From Desulfonatronospira sp. (lineage in GTDB: Bacteria > Desulfobacterota > Desulfovibrionia > Desulfovibrionales > Desulfonatronovibrionaceae), in contig PWGS01000300.1 of the NCBI GenBank assembly GCA_003554505.1, forward strand, positions 1-5,287: a stretch of DNA of 5,287 nucleotides, given 5' to 3'. Below are positions 1 to 5,287 of this stretch, piece after piece. The notes beneath the pieces were generated by a model, which saw only the letters and a program-made list of their open reading frames with translations, was not told the origin of the DNA and did not search any database. Numbering within the stretch: position 1 is the first letter of the stretch; every line of letters begins with the position of its first letter. Position numbers and translations under genes: made by a program.

Positions 1-1
1 C

Positions 2-121
2 AAGGCCATGTACATGGCCAAAACCATGGGCGGCAACAGATATGTGATCCACTGCAACGATACGGCCGGCCGGGAAAACCAGCCAGAGCCCTCCTGTGAG
101 GATACAGTGAAAAACGGCTGA
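2..121 (+). CDS. Diguanylate cyclase (GGDEF domain), C-terminal end only
   Basis: The window opens inside a plus-strand gene whose last 39 codons end at a TGA. The visible peptide begins KAMYMAKTMGGNRYVIH, which matches the closing helix and strand of GGDEF domains (family pattern: D-x-A-L/M-Y-x-A-K-x-x-G-x-N-R-V/Y). GGDEF proteins make cyclic di-GMP from two GTP molecules, and that messenger commonly controls biofilm and exopolysaccharide production. The catalytic GG(D/E)EF loop and any sensor or membrane domains lie upstream of the window, so activity and input signal cannot be judged. About 20 polar residues rich in E, P, D and N follow the domain, a usual disordered tail. The gene converges with the epimerase gene downstream. 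A link between its signalling and the polysaccharide genes is possible but is only inferred from proximity. Confidence 0.72.
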   Translation, partial: KAMYMAKTMGGNRYVIHCNDTAGRENQPEPSCEDTVKNG

Positions 122-145
122 GCCCCGGTCATCATTTTTTTCTCC

Positions 146-186
146 GCCTGCTCACTGCTTTTTTACACAAGCAAGGCATTATTTTT
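146..186 (+). terminator. Weak candidate terminator after the GGDEF gene
   Basis: GCCTGCT (146-152) can pair with AGCAAGGC (170-177) if one A is bulged, giving a 7-bp stem with a large 17-nt loop. It is followed by the T-rich run ATTATTTTT (178-186). The large loop makes this a poor intrinsic terminator. The T-runs at 134-140 and 159-164 have no better stem before them. The rest of the 122-241 gap shows nothing further that I recognise. Confidence 0.28.
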
Positions 187-241
187 CCTGGTTTAATGAT
201 ATTCAACACATTCACGGTGACCTTTTACCCTGAAAAGCAGC

Positions 242-1438
242 TTATTTGTTCTCTAAGCAAGGCTTCGCTCCAGTGCTTTGCACTGCGTGATGCGGGCAAA
301 TGCCCCGGGGTGCTGTTAGTACCCGGGCAATCCTCTGGCTGGCGCGGCCGTCCCAGAGTTCGGGCACTGCGCAAGGATTGAGATCTCCGGCCAGGATACG
401 GTCTGCTGCTTTGCGCAAGAGAGCCATGTCCCGGCCCACGAGCATGTTGCTGCCGCACTCCAGAGTCACGGGCCGCTCGGTGTTCTCCCGCAGGGTCAGG
501 CAGGGGATGCGCAGGGCGGTGGTTTCCTCCTGCAGTCCGCCGCTGTCTGTGAGTACCATCGAGGCATCCTTCCAGAGATAGAGAAAATCGTCATAGCCCA
601 GGGGAGGAAACAGGATGACGCCGCTTTCAATGGGGCCGGACAGCTTTTCTGGATCCCGCATACCCCGCATGAGCCCGAACTCTTCCAGTCTGGCCCTGGT
701 CCTGGGATGGCAGGGAAAAACCACAGGAATCTTCCGGCAGATATCCTGCAATGCCTGAATTACAGGCTCCAGATCCTCGCGGCGGTCCACGTTGGAGGGC
801 CTGTGCAGGGTAAAACAGGCGTACTGCCGGGGAAGCCCGGCCTTGAACTCCATAATTTCCCGGCTGGCTCCGGATCTGCTCAGCCGCTCCAGCTGGTGGA
901 ACAGGTTGTCGATCATTACATGGCCTACAAAATGAATCGCCTCTGGCGGCTTGCCCTCCTGGAGCAGATTCTTGGTGCCGCGTTCTTCCGTGGTGAAGAA
1001 AATATCCGTAATGGCATCTGTAGCCAGGCGGTTGATCTCCTCGGGCATGGACCGGTCTCCGGAGCGCAGACCGGCTTCCACATGAGCCAGGCATATGCCC
1101 ATTTTTTTGGCCACCAGGCCGGCGGCAACGGTAGAGTTGACATCGCCCACCACCAGGACCATGTCCGGCTGCTCAACAGTGCAGACTTTCTCGAATCTGA
1201 CCATGATGGCCGCGGTCTGCCGGGCATGACTCCCGGAGCCCACCTTCAGATTGTAGTCCGGCCTGGGAATATCCAGCTCGTCAAAAAAAGATCCGGACAT
1301 GTTCCGGTCGTAATGCTGGCCTGTGTGCACCAGTAAAGGTGCAACACTCTGGGAATATTTTTGCCGCAGCTCCCGCAGAATAGGGGCAATCTTCATGAAG
1401 TTGGGTCTGGCCCCGGCCACAAAAACAACCTTTTGCAT
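242..1438 (-). CDS. wecB: UDP-N-acetylglucosamine 2-epimerase (non-hydrolysing, WecB family)
   Basis: This cytoplasmic enzyme interconverts UDP-GlcNAc and UDP-ManNAc, a precursor for ManNAc- or ManNAcA-containing glycans. Motifs in order (residues from the start chosen here): GARPNFMKIAPI (9-20, nucleotide-binding N-terminal Rossmann half); VHTGQHYDRNMS (37-48); VVGDVNST, with Asp99; AHVEAGLRS, with Glu121; MPEEINR, with Glu133; LHRPSN, with His212; PCHPRTRARL (242-251); and TDSGGLQEE (297-305, C-terminal UDP-binding half). Asp99, Glu121, Glu133 and His212 line up with E. coli WecB Asp95, Glu117, Glu131 and His213, so the enzyme looks intact. The open frame extends 27 codons upstream to 1519, but the family begins just before GARPN and an AGGA motif sits 9 nt before this ATG, so the start at 1438 is preferred (398 residues; E. 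coli WecB has about 376). The last ~22 residues are a non-conserved tail. An alternative substrate, such as the acidic diacetamido sugar used by WbpI, cannot be excluded. The gene stands alone on its strand here. Confidence 0.93.
   Translation of the reverse strand: MQKVVFVAGARPNFMKIAPILRELRQKYSQSVAPLLVHTGQHYDRNMSGSFFDELDIPRPDYNLKVGSGSHARQTAAIMVRFEKVCTVEQPDMVLVVGDVNSTVAAGLVAKKMGICLAHVEAGLRSGDRSMPEEINRLATDAITDIFFTTEERGTKNLLQEGKPPEAIHFVGHVMIDNLFHQLERLSRSGASREIMEFKAGLPRQYACFTLHRPSNVDRREDLEPVIQALQDICRKIPVVFPCHPRTRARLEEFGLMRGMRDPEKLSGPIESGVILFPPLGYDDFLYLWKDASMVLTDSGGLQEETTALRIPCLTLRENTERPVTLECGSNMLVGRDMALLRKAADRILAGDLNPCAVPELWDGRASQRIARVLTAPRGICPHHAVQSTGAKPCLENK
271..329. repeat. Two inverted repeats inside the 3' end of the epimerase gene
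   Basis: CAGTGC-TTT-GCACTG (271-285) is a perfect 6-bp stem with a 3-nt loop. A second, imperfect stem pairs TGCCC..GGGT (301-311, with a 2-nt bulge) with ACCCGGGCA (321-329) around a 9-nt loop. Both lie within the codons of the non-conserved C-terminal tail. Neither is followed by a T-run on either strand, so they are not textbook terminators. They may be chance structures in GC-rich coding DNA. Confidence 0.4.
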
Positions 1439-1447
1439 GAGCATGGA

Positions 1448-1454
1448 TCCTTTT
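1448..1454 (-). promoter_or_regulatory. Ribosome binding site that decides the epimerase start
   Basis: Read on the minus strand, AAAAGGA lies 9 nt before the ATG at 1438 and only 3 nt before another in-frame ATG at 1444. The 9-nt spacing favours the start giving MQKVVFVAGARPN, which is also where family members begin. The far-upstream ATG at 1519 would overlap the candidate promoter. Confidence 0.55.
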
Positions 1455-1498
1455 GAAATCCTTAATATTTTGGCTGACACAATGTAAACATAAGCAGA

Positions 1499-1526
1499 AA
1501 GATATAACTTCCTGAACAAAAATCAA
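1499..1526 (-). promoter_or_regulatory. Candidate sigma-70-type promoter for the epimerase gene
   Basis: On the minus strand, TTGATT (1526-1521) and TATCTT (1504-1499) are separated by 16 nt. Each matches the -35 or -10 consensus at 4 of 6 positions. This would give a leader of about 55 nt before the chosen start. The region is AT-rich, so such matches arise easily by chance. A competing reading uses TTTACA further downstream, but its spacing to a -10-like TATTAA is short (15 nt). Confidence 0.25.
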
Positions 1527-1542
1527 AAAGAGCAATAACAGA

Positions 1543-1574
1543 TGCGTCTGCAAAAAGCCTCTTTTGCAGACGCA
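1543..1574. repeat. Perfect 13-bp hairpin at the left end of the element
   Basis: TGCGTCTGCAAAA (1543-1555) and TTTTGCAGACGCA (1562-1574) are exact reverse complements around a 6-nt loop (AGCCTC). The left arm overlaps the left terminal repeat, so it can pair either locally or with the right end of the element. No T-run follows on either strand, so this is not a standard intrinsic terminator. Confidence 0.85.
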
Positions 1575-1604
1575 GTTGACAGTTGACCACGCTAAGAGGC
1601 GTGG
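1573..1604. repeat. Tandem CAGTTGA repeat and 6-bp hairpin
   Basis: CAGTTGA occurs twice in direct tandem (1573-1579 and 1580-1586). It is followed at once by the perfect inverted repeat CCACGC-TAAGAG-GCGTGG (1587-1604). The tandem copies contain TTGACA and TTGACC, but no -10-like sequence lies at the right distance on the plus strand. Confidence 0.6.
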
Positions 1605-1667
1605 CAGGCAGGAAAAATCAAAGAGTTAGAAAAATACGTTCAGGGACCAAAATCAACTTTTCGACTT

Positions 1668-1695
1668 TTTGCAGGTGCGTCATAAATACTATAGT
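1668..1695 (+). promoter_or_regulatory. Candidate promoter for the beta-helix gene at the element's right edge
   Basis: TTTGCA (1668-1673, 4 of 6 to TTGACA) is followed after 16 nt by TATAGT (1690-1695, 4 of 6 to TATAAT). An overlapping TACTAT (1687-1692) is an alternative -10. Transcription would begin roughly at 1702, leaving a short leader of about 23 nt. The -35 hexamer lies inside the terminal repeat of the 141-bp element, so the element could supply part of this promoter. The match is weak. Confidence 0.28.
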
Positions 1696-1724
1696 TCAAA
1701 TCAAGCATTAAGAGAAATAAGTTC

Positions 1725-3830
1725 ATGAAAACAAAAATTCTGATTGAAAATTCAACATTGGTAAGACGTGGACTAAAAAATAGTCATATGAAAGCAGATT
1801 CATCATGCAGCAAAATTCTGAGCATGTCGCATTATTTTCGAATAACTGCTTCAACAGTGCTTTTTTTATTTATCCTGTTGTTTGCTTGCTACGCTTTAGC
1901 TCACAAAGAAATGCAGAAAATAAATGCGTTTATATCCACTCAAGGTCATATTTCCTGCCAGACTGATGCTCAGGTAAAAAATCTGCAGGACTTAACTCTT
2001 GAAGATGCATCCGGACAAATCAAAATTGCAGGGTCAATAAATTTTCCCGGACTGGCCTACCTGGAAAATCAGGCAAAATTTTCTGACACCCGCTATGTGT
2101 CAGTCGACGGCTCCAACGACAATCCCGGCACTCAGAACCAGCCCTGGAGGTCTGTTCAGTACGCTGTAGACAGGGCCGCGCCTGGTGCTGTTATTCGACT
2201 GGAACCTGGAACATATCATGAACAGGTGCTGATCACTGGATCCGGCAGGCAAAATGCTCCCATTACCATTGAGGGCGCCCGGGACAGCCAGGGCAAACGC
2301 CTTTCCAGAATAGATGCCGGAGAAAGAGTTGATCCCGACACCTGGGAGCCTGCCCCGGAAGTCGGCCCCAACGTCTATAAAAACCAGAGCCTTCCCTTTG
2401 AACCCCAGATCCTTACTGTTGATGACCAATTCCTGGCCCACGTACACCGGGTTCATGACGGTTCAGCCTTCCCATTCGGTTCAGCCATGGAGGTCATTGC
2501 CTGGCCTGAAGACCATCGTCTGGCTGAACGCCCTCTCCTGGTGACTCGCCGCATAGGCCAGGGCTTCCGCTTCTGGGATGCCCTTGGCGGCCTGTACGTC
2601 CATCACCCTGACCAGGAAAAAGGCATAACTTATCTGCGCCTGACAGAAAAAGCAGGAGAAACTGATCCCCGCAAACGCAACGACATTGCCGTTTCCGACG
2701 GAGGCCCGGCCATCAACATCGACAATGCCGCACACATCGTCATCAAGGGCATTGAGGTGACTCAAGGCAACACCGGCATAAAAATCCATGGTCAAGGCTC
2801 CAGGGACATTCTCATAGACGACTGCTTCATAACCCATGGCCGGGCAAGGGTTGAGATCACTGACCAGGCTTCTGACATTACTGTCCGTGATTCTCATCTG
2901 ACCATGGGGTTTCATGGGACTGCACCTGGAGCCTGGAGTCTGGGAAATGACATGGATGTTGCAGCAAGAGAATTTCTATATCGCTTTTTCAAATATGCAC
3001 ACGGAACCGGCGCTGTTTCCGACGATCGATCCGTCCAAGTTAGAGGAGCGTCAGAAGCTATCACTGTTAAGAATTCTCTCCTGGAAGAGGGACTTATCGG
3101 GATCAGTTCGTCTTCCAACCGCAAGCTGACTGTAAAGAACAACGCGATCCACGGATTTTCCAGTTCCGGGATGGGGCTGAGTGCCGGCACGCTGGATGCA
3201 AAAATCCATGACAACCTGATACACGACTGCAATATCAATATCCGCCTGCACCACCTGAATTCTCCAGGTGGAGAGGGACATAGAGCCTATATATTCCGGA
3301 ACCGAATGTTCCAATGGAAAGAACCAGGCGGTCGGCACTTTTTTGCCCACGGGATCCCTGGGGTAGAAGAAGCACATCCTGAGCCAGAGATTTTTATTTA
3401 CCACAACACCATGGTTGGAGGTGGTCCGAGCTTCAACCTCAACCGGCGGGTGGGAGCCACTCCTGAAATCAAGTTTGTAAATAATATCATCAATACCAGC
3501 CGCCACCCATATATTGCAGGTGAAGAACTGTCGCAAAATAAAGACGCCCTAGGTTTGTTCGACTACAACTGGCTGGGAGGGCCGTTTCGGATCAGGGATA
3601 AACCCGCCTGGTTCGGTGAAAATAATGTTGTTGAGAGGGGAGGCTCCCCATGGTCCTTTGATGATCTGCCCGATTTCCGTCTCCCGGAAAGACACAGGGC
3701 AATTGAGGCTGGCATTGACATCTCACAAGACTTCACAATCGATGACCAGACCTACGCCCCGCTACCCGGAATACAAAAGAATTATTTTTATGGAAAAAGA
3801 CCAGACATTGGAGCTGTCCAGCATGAATAA
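1725..3830 (+). CDS. Exported right-handed beta-helix protein, possible polysaccharide-acting enzyme
   Basis: A 701-residue protein of unrecognised specificity. Residues 1-35 are polar. Residues ~43-59 form one hydrophobic segment (VLFLFILLFACYALA) that could be a signal anchor, a signal peptide cut after ALA, or a poor lipobox (LFAC). From ~124 the protein resembles secreted parallel beta-helix proteins: YVSVDGSNDNPGTQNQPW, then AVIRLEPGTYHE, the first coil seen in pectate-lyase-like folds. Repeated coils of hydrophobic-x-hydrophobic plus N/D turns run through ~335-398, ~444-510 and ~521-592, and the chain ends with RPDIGAVQHE, a common closing motif of such proteins. This fold is typical of lyases, C5-epimerases, glycosidases and phage-type depolymerases; no catalytic set is recognisable by eye. 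Its place between an epimerase and a flippase suggests action on the secreted polymer (inference). The start follows only a weak AAGAGA site 9 nt upstream; ATGs at 1791 and 1824 have no better site. The first ~100 codons are much more AT-rich than the rest. Confidence 0.82.
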   Translation: MKTKILIENSTLVRRGLKNSHMKADSSCSKILSMSHYFRITASTVLFLFILLFACYALAHKEMQKINAFISTQGHISCQTDAQVKNLQDLTLEDASGQIKIAGSINFPGLAYLENQAKFSDTRYVSVDGSNDNPGTQNQPWRSVQYAVDRAAPGAVIRLEPGTYHEQVLITGSGRQNAPITIEGARDSQGKRLSRIDAGERVDPDTWEPAPEVGPNVYKNQSLPFEPQILTVDDQFLAHVHRVHDGSAFPFGSAMEVIAWPEDHRLAERPLLVTRRIGQGFRFWDALGGLYVHHPDQEKGITYLRLTEKAGETDPRKRNDIAVSDGGPAINIDNAAHIVIKGIEVTQGNTGIKIHGQGSRDILIDDCFITHGRARVEITDQASDITVRDSHLTMGFHGTAPGAWSLGNDMDVAAREFLYRFFKYAHGTGAVSDDRSVQVRGASEAITVKNSLLEEGLIGISSSSNRKLTVKNNAIHGFSSSGMGLSAGTLDAKIHDNLIHDCNINIRLHHLNSPGGEGHRAYIFRNRMFQWKEPGGRHFFAHGIPGVEEAHPEPEIFIYHNTMVGGGPSFNLNRRVGATPEIKFVNNIINTSRHPYIAGEELSQNKDALGLFDYNWLGGPFRIRDKPAWFGENNVVERGGSPWSFDDLPDFRLPERHRAIEAGIDISQDFTIDDQTYAPLPGIQKNYFYGKRPDIGAVQHE

Positions 3831-3852
3831 TCCTGGCAGTGTATGCCGAACC

Positions 3853-3874
3853 TGAATATCATTAACGATATTCA
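3853..3874. terminator. AT-rich inverted repeat between convergent genes, possible bidirectional terminator
   Basis: TGAATATC and GATATTCA form a perfect 8-bp stem around the loop ATTAAC. It is centred in the 87-nt gap between the 3' ends of the beta-helix and flippase genes, where a shared terminator is expected. The stem is AT-rich, and the following sequence (ATTTATTAAAC on plus) is only loosely T-rich, so the terminator call is weak although the inverted repeat is exact. Confidence 0.35.
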
Positions 3875-3917
3875 ATTTATTAAACAAACTTGATGTTGAT
3901 CAAAATACGGAACACTT

Positions 3918-5258
3918 TTATGCCAGTAAAGGTAAATACCCCGTTGTTCTTCCGAATTTGTATTTAATATAAATCAATGTGGATATATTCCAAAACATTA
4001 CGCTCACCATGGCAGCAACAGCAGATCCATAAATTCCGTATTGCGGGATAAGAAGCAGGTTAAGTATAACATTAGCCAGGGCTGCAATACACACAATATT
4101 TCTGAACATATTCTGGTTTCCGGTCATATTCATGAAGTAGCCTGTAGCGCCTGCAACTGAATGTACAAATTGGCCCAGGACCAGGATCACAAGAGCTGGA
4201 TAAGCCACTGCGAAGTCAGGGCCAAAAACTGTTTGAAGAATTGGCTTGCCGAAAACCAGAAAACCCAGCAAAACAGGGGTAGTGGACCAGAAAACCAGCT
4301 TGGCGGATTTCTTGGCAATATAGAAAAGATCATCTATTTTACCGGAATGATACAACTCGGAAAACTTGGGAGCAGCCATGGAATTTATGGCTGTAAGAAC
4401 AAAAGAGGTCAAGGTGGCCAGTTTTACTGCAATGGAGTAATATCCCCCCTCTGCCTCTGGCCGGAACATACCCAGCATAAGCACACCTGTCTGCCCTATG
4501 ATGAACATCATGGTGGAGGTCATCAGCATAGGCAGAGAAATAGTAAGGATATCCTTCATGGGCATTGGCTGCTGCAAATCCCCGGGAATTGACTTTTGTT
4601 TGAAAACCCGGTTCATGATCCAAGCCCCAACCAGTGCGGTGACGACAAAAGATCCAAGCAGAGCATAGACAGGGTTATTCTGGTGGAAGAAAAGAAATGT
4701 TATGGGGAGAAGAAGAAGGAGTTTTGAAAGCTGAGGAAGAAGCTGCATGAAGGCAAATGCCCTGATCAGACGCAGACCGCGCACAGCCTGCTGATTCAAA
4801 AGCATCAAAGACTTGAAGACAATGAACACTGCAGCCAGAGCAAAGTAAAACTGCAGGTGCGGTTTGGAAAAAACTGTCTCAGCGATAAAGCCGGAACAGG
4901 CAAATAAAATTCCGCCAAGTATAATGGATACACTGCCTACAAAATACTGGGTTTTGCGGTAGACGGTGAAAGCGGATCCAGGAGAATATCTGGCGATATG
5001 TTCCGGTATCAGGCGCAGAATTGAAGTATTTGTGCCCAGGACGGAAAAAATTGTAGTCAGTATAAAGAAAGATTGCAGGATGGAAACTATACCCAGGACA
5101 TCAGCACCGTACATCCTGGCAATAATAATCATGGTCACAAGACCTAAGGCTGTGGCAATGACTTTGGCTCCAAGAGCCCAAATAGAACCTGTCAGTATCT
5201 CATAAAATTTGGTATCTGCAAATAAATTATTTATCTTTTTCCTAAAGAAGTTAAACAT
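3918..5258 (-). CDS. wzx: Wzx-like oligosaccharide flippase (MOP/MATE superfamily)
   Basis: A 446-residue inner-membrane protein, the usual size for Wzx/RfbX-type flippases, which move undecaprenyl-diphosphate-linked sugar repeat units from the cytoplasmic to the periplasmic face. I count about 12 hydrophobic segments, near residues 25-48, 52-78, 106-128, 136-154, 168-191, 197-215, 237-261, 272-294, 318-337, 350-372, 385-404 and 408-432. A basic amphipathic start (MFNFFRKK), IIIARMYGADVLGIVSI in the first helical hairpin and LLIPQYGIYGSAVAAMVS near the C-terminus are typical of this family (compare family phrases like 'lgpeefGiys' and 'lIP.yGi.GAAia'). Wzx sequences diverge quickly, so the substrate cannot be read. 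The gene is clearly more AT-rich than the epimerase gene, as is common for wzx. It converges with the beta-helix gene. An exporter of another lipid-linked glycan in the same superfamily is the main alternative. Confidence 0.9.
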   Translation of the reverse strand: MFNFFRKKINNLFADTKFYEILTGSIWALGAKVIATALGLVTMIIIARMYGADVLGIVSILQSFFILTTIFSVLGTNTSILRLIPEHIARYSPGSAFTVYRKTQYFVGSVSIILGGILFACSGFIAETVFSKPHLQFYFALAAVFIVFKSLMLLNQQAVRGLRLIRAFAFMQLLPQLSKLLLLLPITFLFFHQNNPVYALLGSFVVTALVGAWIMNRVFKQKSIPGDLQQPMPMKDILTISLPMLMTSTMMFIIGQTGVLMLGMFRPEAEGGYYSIAVKLATLTSFVLTAINSMAAPKFSELYHSGKIDDLFYIAKKSAKLVFWSTTPVLLGFLVFGKPILQTVFGPDFAVAYPALVILVLGQFVHSVAGATGYFMNMTGNQNMFRNIVCIAALANVILNLLLIPQYGIYGSAVAAMVSVMFWNISTLIYIKYKFGRTTGYLPLLA

Positions 5259-5287
5259 TAAATTGAATCCGTAATTCTAACGCATTA
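5259..5287 (-). promoter_or_regulatory. Upstream edge of the flippase gene with weak ribosome binding site
   Basis: On the minus strand a short GGA (5270-5268) sits 9 nt before the flippase ATG, a minimal Shine-Dalgarno match. No promoter can be judged in the remaining 17 nt. An upstream gene on the same strand could end here (TAA at 5287-5285, TAG nearby), but the window stops too early to tell. Confidence 0.25.

Larger units (their letters stand above)
1541..1681. mobile_element. MITE-like palindromic intergenic element, 141 bp
   Basis: The left end GATGCGTCTGCAAAAAG (1541-1557) and the inverted right end (1665-1681; reverse complement GACGCACCTGCAAAAAG) match at 14 of 17 positions. The element contains two further perfect hairpins, a tandem 7-bp repeat and no open frame of note. 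Short non-coding DNA bounded by terminal inverted repeats and sitting between divergent genes is what non-autonomous transposon relics (MITEs) or REP/BIME-type repeats look like. No clear target-site duplication is visible: the flanks share only a loose ATAA-like similarity (AATAACA on the left, ATAAATA on the right). No transposase is present in the window. Whether other copies exist in the genome cannot be seen from here. Confidence 0.5.

Noticed and set aside
707..1336. Long plus-strand open frame of 209 codons opposite the epimerase
   Set aside because: It lies wholly antisense to a gene with intact catalytic motifs. GC-rich DNA gives long antisense frames, and the peptide shows no recognisable domain.
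1439..1519. N-terminal 27-codon extension of the epimerase from the ATG at 1519
   Set aside because: The family starts just before GARPN, the AGGA motif is correctly spaced for the ATG at 1438, and the extension resembles translated AT-rich leader DNA.
1576..1588. TTGACA and TTGACC as -35 elements of a plus-strand promoter
   Set aside because: At 16-18 nt downstream the sequence is GC-rich (GCGTGG, GGCAGG) with no -10-like hexamer. They are better explained as part of the tandem CAGTTGA repeat.
1543..1604. Hairpins as intrinsic terminators
   Set aside because: No T-run follows either stem on either strand, and the location is between the 5' ends of divergent genes, where terminators are not expected.
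1541..1681. CRISPR-like repeat array
   Set aside because: The repeats are inverted rather than direct and evenly spaced, and there are no spacers of regular length or cas genes.
3833..3925. Distant inverted repeat CTGGCA (3833-3838) with TGCCAG (3920-3925)
   Set aside because: Only 6 bp over a separation of about 80 nt, overlapping the flippase stop region; this is easily expected by chance.

Overview
The window looks like part of a surface-polysaccharide or exopolysaccharide locus from a Gram-negative bacterium. Base composition, the GGDEF gene end and the style of the intergenic repeat would fit a deltaproteobacterium (Desulfobacterota), but that placement is an inference and no gene here proves it. 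Three complete genes and one gene end are present. No RNA gene, CRISPR array, transposase or phage gene was seen.

Layout: (1) Positions 2-121 (+) hold the last 39 codons of a GGDEF-type diguanylate cyclase. (2) 122-241 is a convergent gap with a weak candidate terminator. (3) 242-1438 (-) is a GC-rich gene for a non-hydrolysing UDP-N-acetylglucosamine 2-epimerase (WecB family). Its likely start lies 27 codons inside the longest open frame. (4) 1439-1724 is an AT-rich divergent intergenic region. It contains a 141-bp palindromic element (1541-1681) bounded by 17-bp imperfect inverted repeats and carrying two internal hairpins, with weak candidate promoters on both sides. (5) 1725-3830 (+) is a 701-residue exported or membrane-anchored right-handed beta-helix protein of unrecognised specificity. 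(6) 3831-3917 is a convergent gap with an AT-rich perfect inverted repeat. (7) 3918-5258 (-) is a Wzx-type oligosaccharide flippase with about 12 membrane segments. (8) 5259-5287 is the start of its upstream region.

Working together (inference): the epimerase would supply UDP-ManNAc in the cytoplasm for a repeat unit, the flippase would move the lipid-linked unit across the inner membrane, and the beta-helix protein would act outside the cytoplasm on the polymer as a lyase, epimerase, hydrolase or binding protein. The genes alternate in strand and differ clearly in base composition (epimerase GC-rich, flippase AT-rich, beta-helix mixed). They are therefore not one operon and look like pieces of a mosaic locus. 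The most unusual items are the 141-bp MITE-like element and the beta-helix protein with its AT-rich, atypical N-terminus. I see no clear evidence of a wholly new system.
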